From assembly GCA_051294375.1 (NCBI GenBank), contig CM119266.1:21403987-21467986 (forward strand): DNA of 64,000 nucleotides, in the 5' to 3' direction. The translations under genes and the position numbers were made by a program. Every line of letters starts with the position of its first letter. The first letter of the stretch is position 1. This document shows, piece after piece, positions 22,659 to 35,096 of the stretch. This DNA is from Paraspadella gotoi (Eukaryota > Chaetognatha). Below the pieces are notes generated by a model. That model was not told where the DNA came from and did no database searches. It was given only the letters and a program-made list of their open reading frames with translations.

Positions 22659-24423
22659 ATCCTCCGTTTCCTCATAATGGTAGAACCAGTCTATTCTAAG
22701 TATGTTTAATAACATATAAACGATAAAGATATACAAAGATTCTTTGTTGAATTTTAATCCAGTATTTGATAATGTTTCTTTCCGGATACTTTCTGTCGTA
22801 ATAAATATTTTTTTTTCTGAATTTGGTTGCTATTACTCTACCCTTATTACTCATTAGTAAAGTTGTAAACGGAAATATGGTACGTATCCCCTTGCCTTCA
22901 AAGTTAATCTGCCAACGAGCCAAAGTTGGGACCGAATAATAAATGAAAAGGGATAAAAATAGATTACATTGTGTCGATGTCGATGTAAGGTCGAAGAAGA
23001 TGATGAGCTTAAAATAACTATTGATAGACGAGATAAGCATAGTTCTTCTTTTTGCAATGCCTCTTTAGACAGAGACAAAAGGCTGAGCGGCAGAAGGGGT
23101 AAGATGATGAGTGATGAAAACGAGGAGATTGCCTGACGCATAAATCACGAATTAACCGACGTAAAGCGAAAATTCTCTGCTTTTCTCATCGTCGAAGTAA
23201 GTCAATTTGAAATGTTAACGCTTTATTTACAACCTTTTTTAGATTAACTACTACTCGGAATTTCTCGCCGTTTTTCTCACGGTTGTCGTTAGCTACGCCC
23301 TGTAATGATATTTAAAAAAAAAGTTTCCCCGAGTTTAAATATTTTGTTTTTCCCTGAAGCCATTTTTTTTCTTTTTCAGAAAAGATGGTTGATGGCAAAA
23401 CTGTTCCGGTTCATACAAAGCGAGGGATTTATGAATCTTGTTTATCTCTACTTTTTTTTTCTCCTTTTCTTTTTCTTGGCCTAATTCGTCTGCCTATCCG
23501 ACGTTTTTTTAAATCCTTATTTGGTTTCCGCTTTCAATTTAATGATTGCATTTACTTCTTTCTTTGATTCCCAGTCACATGCTGATGTTAGAGATAGATA
23601 GATACAAAATGAGATTGAATTCATTAATCTTATTAGCGTATAGTAGTAAAGGTAAAATTTTATTTTCACCGACCGGGGTTTTGGCGTTTTGAAAAACTTT
23701 TAAAAAATAGTTATTTAAACAAAAAAATTTTAAAAAATTATTACTTAATTATCTTATCCCTTAATCCTTTTAACCTCCCCTTACTCTAAACAACCCCTAA
23801 TCCACCCTTAAACCAAAATCCCCTTTACCCCGGACCGCGAAAGTAAGTAGCTTAATTAATTGGTTTTGTATTCTTCTGAATTCTGATAGAATAATTATGA
23901 CATTGGTGACGCGCTTATACTGACGGCTTATTTCCGTGTACACCTCTTCCTTTCCTCAACAACCCCTTCATATATCCCCCCCGTTCTAACCCCCTCTTCT
24001 CTGGCTCCCGCCGGCGGAGCTGTAATCATTAATGGTTATATTTTTTGCGCTGGGAATTCTTTGTTTTTTCTCCGGTCATTGATTTTATTTCTTTTCATTT
24101 GTCATATTTTTATGAGCGCAAAAAAAAAGTAGAAATTTCTCGGATGTAATGAAAATGAATAGAAAACAAAAGACGAGCGGCGCGCGATGCATCTTTCCGC
24201 GTCGCGTTCCTCGTTTTTCATGGAATGAACTCGAATGAAGGTTTTTGTTCTGTTACGAATTCAATTGCCATCTGATTTATTAATTCATAACTTTTGAATT
24301 TAAAAGCTCGAATCGAAAACGAGTCAAAAACCAAAACCAGAAATTCATATTTTTTTTTGTTTCTTCTCTAAAAAAATCCATTCAATTTCGTTACTTGTCA
24401 TGGTTTTGAAATCTTTCTCTTTC
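22659..24423. other. intergenic
   Basis: AT-rich DNA, homopolymers and pyrimidine stretches. No exon supported. Ends at the CT tract that begins the first duplicated block. Confidence 0.35.
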
Positions 24424-24427
24424 ACTT

Positions 24428-24504
<77 letters not shown>

Positions 24505-24623
24505 CCTTTTCCCCTTCATTGCTTCTCTTTTTTCATCTGATCAAACCTTGACGTAGCCCGTCGACGGAACCGTCACAAGTTTTTCGTCTCCGCCTTTAAT
24601 AAAAATGTAATGAGTTTGAAGTG

Positions 24624-24655
<32 letters not shown>

Positions 24656-25290
24656 GTCCACAATGTAGCTGGTTCTCCCATCTCCTACTCTTCCGTTTCC
24701 CTTTTGTTCCGCAACACTCGCCACGGCGTTCGAGCGCCTTATTTGTCCCTTCGTCGGAATAACGATGGAATGAGAAAAGAATTAAACGGAAAGGAAAGAA
24801 ATCTTTGGCGGGAAAAGCGAAGCGATTGTGGCGTTAATTCCTGCGTCGTTAATTGGTTTCCGGAGACCCATTGTTTTTTTTTTGTTTTTTTTTTTATGTT
24901 TTTTTATTTAACCGGAAGCGTCAAGCGGAAACATTGGCTTTTTTCACTCTTTGTTTTTATTAATTTTAAACTTAAAAAAAAAGATTTAAAGGCAGACCGA
25001 AAAAATATATCGCGGGGATCCTAGCTGCTAACCCGAGGGCGGTCTCTCTAATATTTTGGTCTCAAAAAATTTCGGGGAAAAAAGAATCGAAAATGAACTT
25101 AAATCTCGGAGGAAAAAAAAGTAAATTATTGATTTTTCTAACTTAATGCTTTTTAAACTTATCGCATTTTTATAGTTTTTTGCCTACTCCTATAAATATA
25201 AATGTTTAATCATTTTTACATTATTTTTCGTTTTTCGGATAAATGTTGATAATGTAGTGATATAATATCACGATACGACTGTTTCTTCCA

Positions 25291-25525
25291 ACAGCGCCGT
25301 AATAGTGCACTGGGCTAACTCTTCATCTCCGAACCCTAATGTCTCGGGTTCTAGCCTTGGTCGGAACAGTCCTTGCACATAGAGTGACGGGTCGCTTAAA
25401 CCACCGGTAGCAAGCCTTCCGCTGGAAGGCAACTGACGGAAATATCTCCCAGACCCACTGGGAACCCTTAGTGACGACCTAATGCGACCTTCTCTCTTCC
25501 CTCAGTCACTTCAATAACACCTTTC
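25291..25525 (+). mobile_element. second tRNA-derived SINE-like element
   Basis: Begins with CAGCGCCGTAATAGTGCACT, an A-box-like start. A CGGGTTCTAGCC B-box-like arm follows about 50 bases on, then a body with CTTCCGCTGGAAGGC. It differs from the SINE at 16670. The second copy at 30000 exists only because the whole block is duplicated. Confidence 0.55.
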
Positions 25526-25688
25526 GTTTTAAAATCATGTTTTCTCTCCTTTCTCGTGTTTATTAAACTTTCTATACGGCGCAATTAAATCAATATTATA
25601 TAATGTAACGTTTAAAGATAAACCAACCCCGCGTCGAAAGAAAAGAAAAGCTGCGGTGAATGAGATTCCTCTTTCCTTTCGTGTTCAG

Positions 25689-25909
25689 CGGGCGACGAAG
25701 ATCCAATTGACTTCGGGTCTAAACCCGTCTTTTCTGCTCAAATGGACTCTGGTCAAACTGACCCCTCAGGCCTCGTGACGAGCGGAGTCCGATTCGATGA
25801 AACTTGGCTCGTCGTCGTTATCATCATCGTCATCGTCGTCGTCGTCGTCATCATCATTATCATCATCATCATCATCTTCATCATCATCTCTATAATCTGG
25901 ATAAAGTAG
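25689..25909 (+). CDS. candidate last exon with Val/Ile membrane tail
   Basis: A strong acceptor (CTTTCCTTTCGTGTTCAG, ending 25688) opens a frame of 72 codons to TAG at 25907. It encodes a hydrophilic part (GDEDPIDFGSKPVFSAQMDS region) and then about 30 Val, Ile and Phe residues made from (GTC)n/(ATC)n, with only Lys before the stop. Such an end could be a tail anchor or a GPI signal. The opposite strand reads as an Asp-rich tail (NDDEPSFIESDSARHEA, then stop), which is an equally natural reading of the repeat. The noisy copy near 30415 keeps the acceptor and the stop. Low confidence. Confidence 0.25.
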
Positions 25910-26192
25910 TATTCTTTATTTTATTTTCGTCACCAGCCTCGTTTTTATCATTTTCGGCGTTATTGTCATCATAAGTCGCCGTCGTTGTCATCTTCATCAT
26001 CTTCGTCGTTGTCGTCGTCGTCGTATCCGGGAAACGGAATTCGTCGGTCACAGATTCACAGTGAATATATTTTTTTTCGATTCAGCTTGTGATCTCCGAC
26101 AGATTCTGAATGAATTCGAAAGAGAGAAAAAAAGAGGGAAAATATACGTCTTCGTACAAACACGAAATAAGTATAGAAAAGAGACAGATCAT

Positions 26193-26258
<66 letters not shown>

Positions 26259-26312
26259 CAAAAAAATGGATATATTCATGAAAACCGATTAAGAAATGCG
26301 ACTTGGAGATAA
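25905..26312 (+). CDS. open frame with one membrane segment and basic tail, doubtful
   Basis: An open stretch of 135 codons without an upstream Met. It begins with a hydrophobic segment (ILYFIFVTSLVFIIFGVIVI), then RRRCHLHHLRRCRRRR, then CDLRQILNEFEREKKRGKIY, and runs into Arg-Glu dipeptides from a (GA)n tract. A possible acceptor, TTCGTCACCAG, ends at 25935. The basic part comes from a (GTC)n run, so the pattern may be chance. The noisy copy does not preserve this part well. Confidence 0.18.
26193..26252. repeat. (GA)n microsatellite
   Basis: About 60 bases of GA. CT tracts follow at 26428-26530 and 26641-26720, giving oppositely oriented partners within 0.5 kb. Confidence 0.9.
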
Positions 26313-26427
26313 TATTTGTACCTTTTTCCTTCTTTCTTTTTTTTCTTTCGTCCCTGTATTGCCTCGCCCTTCGTTTTCCTCTAAATCCATCTAGCGGTTA
26401 GGTCAATTTCTCTCTTTATACATTCCA

Positions 26428-26635
26428 CCTCTCTCTCGAGTCTTTTTCTCTCTCTCTCCTCTCTTCTTTCTCTCTCTCTCTCTCTCTCTCTGCTCTCATC
26501 TCTCTCTCTTCTCCTCTCTCTCTCATCTCTCTCCTTCTCTTCCCTAGGTCAGAATTTTTTTTCCGAAAATTGAATAATTTCCTTATCACGTCGTCTGTGC
26601 TCATTATCTATCTAGCTTTTCCAATTTATTTCTTA

Positions 26636-26690
<55 letters not shown>

Positions 26691-26720
26691 ATTCTCCTCT
26701 CCTCTCTCTCTCTCTCTCCC
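26428..26720. repeat. two interrupted (CT)n tracts
   Basis: CT-rich stretches at 26428-26530 and 26641-26720, separated by AT-rich sequence. Confidence 0.85.
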
Positions 26721-27036
26721 TCTTATCACGACACTGACTGAAATAAATCATAGGATTAATATCATTTCGGGTTTTTCAAAGCTGATATTTCATTCATTCA
26801 TCCATTTTTTTCTATTTTTTTTTCTCAATATCATGTCCTGACCTGCTCGGGACTCTGGACTCGGCGGTTAACAGATTACGACTCTTTTTTCTATTTTCCT
26901 TTTTTTTTCCTTTCTTTCTTTCCCTAATTTTTTTTCACTTCCTTTGCCTGCTTCATTTCCGAATCCCCTTTTCCGTCACGCATAAGGAAAATTCACTATC
27001 TTTCTCAACGCCCGGGTAGGGCAAATGATCGCGCAA

Positions 27037-27191
27037 CCAATCGAAAGCTTCAGTCAAGTTTCCTTTGACTTATCAGCGTGAGACAGCGACGTCATGGCGT
27101 TTCACTTTTAAAAAAATATCCATAAAAATAAAGAAAAACCTACGAGGATTGAGGCGACCAATCGAAAAGACGTAATCCGTGTTCGCCCAAT
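27037..27191. promoter_or_regulatory. CCAAT-box cluster 1
   Basis: Three CCAAT boxes (27037, 27158, 27187), a GACGTCAT half-CRE at about 27088 and an ATAAAAATAAAG stretch. NF-Y-type promoters commonly look like this. No downstream exon was confirmed. Confidence 0.35.
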
Positions 27192-27937
27192 CAAAAGTCG
27201 ACGACGCGAACTTAATCATTATCGCCTCATGGAGAAAGACAAAATGAAAAATCCGTTAATGGAGCGTAAATTTGTAAACAAAAATACTATGTCGGACCTC
27301 AACAGTTTTTTACCTTTCGTTACCGTCTTAGTGGTTTTTTAAAATTGTCTTTGACCAAAAAAAAAATCCAAATCATTAAAAAAATTATCCTCAAAATTTT
27401 AGAAAAGGTATTATATACATTTTTTGCGTATTTTAAAATAGAATTATAAAAGCAATGGGTAAGCAAAAAAAGTTAAATTGATATTCTTTCACTATTTATA
27501 TTAGTTTGGTATATACTTTATACGAAAATTGATGTCCTGAGTTTTAACACTAATTGACGTAGTATCTATGAAAATTTGCACATTACTTGTTTCACTATTT
27601 TCTATTTTTCTATTTTAATATTTTTATATCTTTATTATTTAATGTGTATGTAATATTTTTGTGAGAAAGTGTATACGTCGTAGCCCGTAAAGTTTGTACA
27701 GAATTCAAGAAAAATTTTCACTATCGTTTTGAATATAATTGTCATCAAAATTTAATTCAAGGATGTTACGGAAATCCTGGAAAATCATATCACTCACTCG
27801 TATTTCTTCTTAACTTATGATAAGCTTAAATGCTGATACGAGATAGCTGTTTTGTATTTGGTAAGTACATTAATACCTATTAAGATTTAGTGGCCATATA
27901 ATCAAGCCTGACCTGACTAACCAAGAAAACTGGCAAA

Positions 27938-28000
27938 CCAATGGGACGCGTAAATCGTATCAGCCAATCAGCGACGACCTTATTCGACGCGTCGACCAAT
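27938..28000. promoter_or_regulatory. CCAAT-box cluster 2
   Basis: Three CCAAT boxes in 63 bases (27938, 27964, 27996), spaced 26 and 32 bases and alternating with ACGCG words. A GC-richer stretch follows at 28005-28110, which could be a first exon or 5' UTR. Confidence 0.4.
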
Positions 28001-28111
28001 CATCGTCGAGCTCTCGTCGGCGTTGCCCGGTGAAGGCGCGGAAGTCAAGTGACGAGAAATTCACGTTTGAATCCCGTTCAGTCGCGAGAAAAGAACCGCG
28101 AAGGCGAGAGA

Positions 28112-28145
<34 letters not shown>

Positions 28146-28333
28146 NNNNNNNNNNNNNNNNNNNNNNNNNNNNNNNNNNNNNNNNNNNNNNNNNNNNNNN
28201 NNNNNNNNNNNNNNNNNNNNNNNNNNNNNNNNNNNNNNNNNNNNNNNNNNNNNNNNNNNNNNNNNNNNNNNNNNNNNNNNNNNNNNNNNNNNNNNNNNNN
28301 NNNNNNNNNNNNNNNNNNNNNNNNNNNNNNNNN
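28146..28333. other. assembly gap, 188 N
   Basis: Lies within a (GA)n tract. The duplicate copy contains sequence for this place (about 33010-33225): a GA-flanked AG-rich stretch. Confidence 1.
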
Positions 28334-28967
28334 GAGAGAGAAGAAAACAAACTGAAGAGGAATAATGTTTAACTTGAGGAAAAACGGAAAACGCAACTGA
28401 AAAATTAATGAAGACGAAACACGAAACTTGAAAAAGTTAAAAAACGCCAAATTGAAGAAGAAATTCGCAAACATACATACTTACATACATACATATTATC
28501 TACTTTTTATTCTCAATACAAACGAAAAAAAAAAAAGAAATCTTCACTTTTTTAATAAACGGCCGTTGTTTATTTTGATAAACCGTGGGATCACGTGACG
28601 AGTGAGACGCGTCGTCTAAGTCCGACGCTTTTTTGTTCTCTCTTCAAGAAAAACTCTCGTTTGACCACTCAACGCTCGCAAAGGAACGAAAAAAGCAATT
28701 GTGAAAAAATAAAAAAAATGAAAACCGCAAAAAAAATAAAAAATAAATAAATAAATAAAAGGCAAAAGAAAATAAAGTTTCCGACGCCTCGACGCGACGA
28801 TATGACGATAATATTTCAATTACCGTCACCTTGACAACGAGAATAACAACGACGACGAACCCAACTTAACGCGATGATAACCGACGACGACGATGAATGA
28901 CAAGTTTGGCGCGAATACAAAAATGGCTAACAAGTGTTTGATGCGAAGAAGGGAGATTAAGTTCGTT

Positions 28968-30967
28968 CTCTCTCTCTCTCTCTCTCCTCTCATTTGCTCC
29001 TCTCTTCTCTCGTCATTTCTCTCTCTCTCTCTTTCTTGTCCCAGATTTCCCTTCATATGCTTCTCCTTTTTTCATGCTGAATCAAACTTGAACGTAACGC
29101 CCGTCGGACGGAATACGCGTCACAGGAGTTTTTCGTCTCAGCCTTTAATAAAAATGTAAGATGATTGAAGTGTCTGATCTCACTGCTCCTCAGTCTTTAC
29201 TCTCTCTCGCTCTCGGCTCTCGTCTCTCCCTTCCGTACCCTCATCTCATGGATCTCTCTCTCTCTCCTCTCGTTCTCTCTCTTCTCGTCTCTCTTTCCCA
29301 GTCCAGAGGATGTGGCTGGTTCCATGCCATCTCCTACTCTCCGTTGCCACCTTTGTTCCGTCAACATCCGCCAGAAACGGCGTTGCGAAGCGCCATTATT
29401 TGTCCCCTTCGTCGGAATAACGGATGGAAGAGAAAAGATAAACGGGAAAGGAAAGAAATCTTTGGCGGAAAGCGAAGCGATGTGGCGTTAATTCTGCGTC
29501 GTTAATCTGGTTCCGGAGACCCATTGTTTTTTTTTTGTTTTCTTTTTATTCATGTTTTTTTATTTAACACCGGAAGCGTCAAGCGGAACATTGGCTTTTT
29601 TTTCACGTCTTTGTTTTTTTATTTAATTTCTAAACTTAAAAAAGCATATAAAGGCAGACCGAAAATAATATATCGCGGGGGAGCGCTAGCTGCTAACGAG
29701 TAGACCGAGGGCGTCTCGTCTAAAATATTGTTGGTCCTCAAAAAATTTGGCGAGGGAGAATAAAAAGAATCGGAAAATGAACTTAAAATCATCGGAGAAA
29801 AAAAGTAAATTATTGATTTTTCTAACATTAATCGCTCTTTAAACTTATCGCATTTTTATAGTTTTTTTGCCTACTCCTATTAAGATAAATGTTAATCGAT
29901 CTCGTTCTACAGTTATTTTTTTCGTTAATTTCGGAATAGTGTTGATAATGTAGTGATATAATATACGATATCGGATTGCTGTTACGACTGTTTCGTTCCA
30001 CAGCGCCCGTAATAGTGCACTGGGCTAACGTCTTCATCTCCGAACCCTAATGTCTCCGGTTCTAGCCTTGTCGGAAGCATCCTTGGGCACATAGAGTGAC
30101 GGGTCGCTTAAACCACCGGTAGCAAGCCTTCCGCTGGAAGGCAACTGACGGAAATATTCCCAGACCCACTGGAACCCTTTAGTGACGAACCTGTATATGC
30201 GACCGTTCTCTCTTTCCTGCAGTCACTTCAATAACAACCTTTCGTTTTAAAATCAAATAGTCTTTCTCTCCTTTCTCGTGTTTATTAAACTTTCTATAAC
30301 GGCGCAAGTTAAATCAAGTAGTTCATACATATGTAACGTTTAAAGATAAACCAACCCGCGTCGATAAGAAAGAAAGCTGAAGTGAATGAGATTCGTCTTT
30401 CCTTTTCTGTGTTCAGCGGGCGACAGACGATCCATTGACTTCGGGGTCCTAAAAACCCCGTCTTTTTGTCTGCCCTAAATGGACCTCTGGTAAAACTGAC
30501 CCCGTCAGGCCTCGAGTGACCGAAGCGGAGTCCGATTCGATGAAACTTGGCTCGTTCGTCGTTATCGATCATCGTCATCGTCGTCTGTCGTCGTCACATC
30601 ATTATCATCATCCCATCCATCATCTTCATACATCATCTCTATAATCTGGATAAAGTAGTATCTTTAATTTTATTTGCGTCACCAGCGCCTCGTTTTTATC
30701 ACTTTCGGCGTTAATTGTCATCATGACAGTAGCGCGTCGGCATGCTCCAGATCATGATTCAGATACGAGCCTCTCATGTCGTCTGTCGTGTCGTCATCCC
30801 GGGAAACGGAATTGTCGGTCCACAGATTCACAGTGAATATATTTTTTTCGATTCAAGCTTGTGATCTCCGACAATTCTGAAATGAATTCGAAAGAGAGAA
30901 AAAAAAGAGGGAAAATATACGTCTTCGTACAAACACGAAAATAAGTATAGAAAAAGAGACAGATCAT

Positions 30968-31020
<53 letters not shown>

Positions 31021-31263
31021 GAGAGAGAGAGAGAGAGACGAGAGCAAGACAAAAAAATGGATATATTATCATGAAAACCGATTAAGAAATGGCGAGCTTG
31101 ATGAAATATTTGTACCTTTTTCTTCTTTCTTTTTTTTTCTTTCGTCCCTGATTGCTTCGCCCTTCGTTTTCCTCTAAATCCATCTAGGCGGTTAGGTCAA
31201 ATTTCTACTACTTTTATCTCACTCTCTCTTCTTTTCTCTCTTTCTTCTTCTCTCTCTCTCTCT

Positions 31264-31306
<43 letters not shown>

Positions 31307-32943
31307 ACTCTCTCTCTCTCTCTCTCCTTCTCTTCCCTAGGTCAGAAGTTTTTTTCCGAAAATGAATAATTTCCTTACACTGGTCGTCCTGTGCCTCATA
31401 TCTATCTAGCTTTCCATTTATTTTTATTTTCCTCTCGTCTCTCTCTCTTCTCGTCTCTCTCCATCTCTCTCTCTCTACGTCTGACTCTCTCTCTCTCTCC
31501 TCTCCCTCTTATCACGAACGAGCTGACTGAAATAAATCATAGGATTAATATCAATTTTCGGGTTTTTCAAAGCTGAATTTCATTCATTCATCATTTTTTT
31601 CTATTTTTTTTTCTCAAATATCATGGTCCTGACGCTGCTGCGGACTCCTGGCTCGGCGGTTAAAGATTACGACTCTTTTTTTCTATTTTCCTTTTTTTTT
31701 CCTTTCTTTTCTTTCCCTAATTTTTTTTCACTCGCTTTGCCATGCTTGCATTTCCGAATCCCCTTTTCCGTCACGCATAAGGAAAAATTCACTTCTTTCT
31801 CACGCGCCGGGTAGGGCAAATGATCGGCGCACCAATCGAAAGCTTCAGTCCAGTTTCCTTTGACTTATCAGCGGTAGACAGCGACGTCATGGCGTTTTCA
31901 CTTTTAAAAAAATATCCATAAAAATAAAGAAAAACCTAACGAGGATTGAGGGCGACCAATCGAAAAGACGTAACCGTGTTCGCCCAAATCAAAAAGTCGA
32001 CGACCGCGAAACTTACTCTTACGCTCAATGGGAGAAGAAAAATGAACCGTTTATATGGAAGCGTAAAATTTTGTAAACAAAATACTAGTCGACACAGTTT
32101 TTACGCTTTCGTTACCGTCTGTAGTGGTTTTTAAAATTGTCTTTGACCAAAAAAAATCCAAAATCATTTAAAAAAATTATCCTCAAAATTTTATATAATT
32201 AGTTAAATTACCTCAAAATTTATTATTATTTTATTTTTGCGTATTTTAAAATAGAATTATAAAGCATGGGTAAGCAAAAAAAGTTAAATTGATATTCTTT
32301 CACTATTTATATTAGTTTGGTATAATACTTTAATACGAAAAATTGATGTCCTGAGTTTTAACACTAAATTGACTGTAGTATCATATGAAATAAACTTTGC
32401 ACATATACTTGTCACTATTTTCTATTTTTCTATTTAATTATTTTATATCTTTATTATTTAATGTGTATGTAATATTTTTTGAGAAAGATGTATACGTCGT
32501 AGCCCGTAAAGTTTTGTAACAGAATTCAAGAAAAATTTTCACTATCGTTTTTGAATATAATTGTCATCAAAATTTAATTCAAAGGATGTTTCGGCAAATC
32601 TGGAAAATCAATATCACTCACTCGCTATTTCTCTTAACTATGATAGCTTAAATGCCTGATAACGAATAGAGTGGTTTTGTATTGGTAAGTACAATTAATA
32701 CCTATTAAGATTTAGTTGGCCATATAATCAAGCTGACCTGACTAACCCAAGAAAACTGGCAAACCATGGGACGCGTAAAATCGTATCAGCGCAATCAGCG
32801 ACGACCTTATTCGACGCGTCGACAATGCATGTCGAGCTCTCTCGGCGTTGCCCGGTGAAGGCGCGGGAAGTCAAGTGCGAGAAATTCACGTTTGAATCCC
32901 GTTTCGTCGCGAGAAAGAACCCGCGAAGGCGAGAGAAAAACAG

Positions 32944-33000
<57 letters not shown>

Positions 33001-33135
33001 AGGAAGAGGTGAAAACCTGAAAAAGAAAGGCTAAAAGCAAATTAACTAAATAATAATGAGAGGGCGGAAAGAATAGATTTAGAGAACAGATGAGAAAGAG
33101 AAAGAGTTGAAAGAATAAAACAAAATATGAAGAGA

Positions 33136-33211
<76 letters not shown>

Positions 33212-33865
33212 AGAGAGAGAAAAGATAGAGAAGAAAACAAACTGAAGAGAATAATGTTAACATTGAGGAAAAACGGAAACGCAACTGTAAAAATTAATGA
33301 AGACGAAACACGAAACTTGAAAAAGTTAAAAAACGCCATAATCTGAAGAAGAAATTCGCAACATCAATACTTACATACATACATACTTATCTACTTTTAT
33401 TCTCATACAAACAAAAAAAAAAAAAGAAATGCTTCACTTTTTTAATAAACGCCGTTGTTTATTTTGAATAAACCGTGGGATCACGTGACGCAGTGAGACG
33501 CGTCGTCTAAGTCCGACGCTTTTTTGTTTCTCTCTTCATAGAGAAAACTCTCGTTTCGACCACTCAACGCTCGCAAAAGGAACGAAAAAGCAATTGATGA
33601 AACAAATAAAATAAAATGAAAACCGCCAAAAAAAATAAAATAAATAAATAAATAAAAGGCAAAAGGAAAATAAAGTTTCCGACGCCTCGACGCGACGATA
33701 TGACGATAATTTTCAATTACCGTCACCTGACAACGAGAATAACAACGACGACGAACCCAACTAACGCGATGATAACGCGACCGCGATGAATGACAAGTTG
33801 GCGCGAATACAAAAATGGTGGCTAACAAGTGTTTGATGCGAAGAAGGGAGAATAAGTTCGTTTCT
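28968..33865. repeat. duplicated block 1, copy B (indel-rich)
   Basis: Same order and content as 24424-28967 but with frequent one- to few-base indels, mostly extra bases. Examples are the SINE at 30000-30245, the GA/CT tracts at 30968-31040 and 31210-31330, and the CCAAT region at about 32760-32830. No gene is credible in this copy. It is followed by CT tracts and a 25 N gap. Confidence 0.85.
30000..30245 (+). mobile_element. SINE-like element, block copy
   Basis: Same element as at 25291, carried along by the block duplication and differing by small indels. Confidence 0.55.
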
Positions 33866-34130
33866 CTCATCTCTCTCTCGGTCTCTCTCGTCTTCTCTCG
33901 CTCTCTCTCTCTCTCTCTCTCTCCGTCTTCTCTCTCATCTCTCTCTCTCTCGTTAAATGTTTAAGTTCATTTTCTCTCTTCCTTCTCTCTCTCTTCTCTC
34001 TTCTCTCTCTCTCTCTCTCCTCTCATCTCTTCTCTTCTCCTCATCTCTCGTTAAATGTTTAAGTTTCATTTTCTCTCTCTCTCTCTCTCTCTCTCTCCTC
34101 TCTCTCATCCCTCTCTCTCTCCTCTCTTCT
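33866..34130. repeat. interrupted (CT)n tract with repeated GTTAAATGTTTAAGTT
   Basis: CT-rich stretches are separated by two copies of CGTTAAATGTTTAAGTTTCATT-like spacers and a third, shorter one. The tract leads into the 25 N gap. Confidence 0.8.
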
Positions 34131-34149
34131 CTGTTAATGTTTACCTAAT

Positions 34150-34174
34150 NNNNNNNNNNNNNNNNNNNNNNNNN
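34150..34174. other. assembly gap, exactly 25 N
   Basis: Placeholder gap right after the noisy block copy. Confidence 1.
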
Positions 34175-34268
34175 CTAATATGTTTGGATTTCTGCAATAC
34201 TTTGCTCTAACTCCGTCATAGTCTCTCTAATCATCTCAGTCATAGTCATTACACATTCCATTGTCATT

Positions 34269-34344
34269 ATGATCATCACCATCATCATCATCAGCGTCAT
34301 CATTTCTATTCCCCCCAATTCCTCGAGGTGCCCTTTGTTATCTT

Positions 34345-34377
<33 letters not shown>

Positions 34378-34545
34378 ACGTTCCTGACGTCATTCCCATC
34401 GATAAAGTTTTTTTTTTTTTTGTCACGAATTCTCGTTCGACTCCCGGAGATTCATCCTCATTTGCATATTTTTCGCCTCGGATTACGACGCCCGTTACGA
34501 CGGATCCTTTGATTTTCCGCCACGAATGCGAGAAACAATTTTACG
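34269..34545 (+). CDS. possible exon, trinucleotide-rich, doubtful
   Basis: Starts in (ATC)n and (GTC)n sequence that reads as Ile and Val runs and crosses a 14 T run where the frame is uncertain. It ends in a stretch reading FSFDSRRFILICIFF and DYDARYDGSFDFPPRMRETI before a good donor (TTACG then GTAAAT at 34546). The last part is protein-like. The frame upstream cannot be fixed. Confidence 0.2.
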
Positions 34546-35096
34546 GTAAATCAATGCGGGTATCGTGACCGGTGGCTCCTTCACCGTAACATACTTTCAA
34601 TAATATCATTAATATTATTAATATTCGCTGCTTTTTTTTTCATTTAGAGAATTGAAGACGTTAATTCAATTTTAAATGTTTTTATTAACTAGAATTAAAA
34701 AGCAAAAAAAAAACAATAATAAATAGAGTCTACGTCACAAAAAGTATACTAAGTTGAATCATAAAGAAGGAAAAAAACCTTTTTTTATTTATTTGTCATC
34801 AAAATGATGAATTCGGGTTGACACATGATATAACTCAGAGGAGGCTATTTTTCTGATTGGTCCCTCTAATCTTTTCATTCTTGAATATATATCCTCTTTT
34901 TTCTACAATTCATACTTGTTTTTATATTCTTTCTCAACGAATTATTTAAAAAGGTAAAATTAATCAAGTTTAAACAAGTTAAGAACCATTAAAAAACATT
35001 AAAAACCTTAGGCTCGATCGATCATCGATAGGGAAATCGCTACTTAATGAGGAGAAACTGCATCTAAATGATCTTTCTCTTCTAATTTACGATTGG

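Larger units (their letters stand above)
24424..28967. repeat. duplicated block 1, copy A
   Basis: This 4.5 kb block is repeated immediately downstream at 28968-33865. Boundaries fall inside (CT)n tracts. Copy A looks clean apart from a 188-base gap. Its contents are a SINE, a (GTC/ATC)n region, several GA/CT tracts and two CCAAT-box clusters. Confidence 0.85.

Noticed and set aside
28061-28474. Open frames across the N runs at 28146, 38466, 38837, 41275 and 42494
   Set aside because: They are open only because undetermined bases cannot contain stops.
28966-33870. Possible gene duplication or tandem gene pair
   Set aside because: Differences between copies are mainly small indels and the copy ends in a 25 N placeholder; an assembly artefact is more likely.
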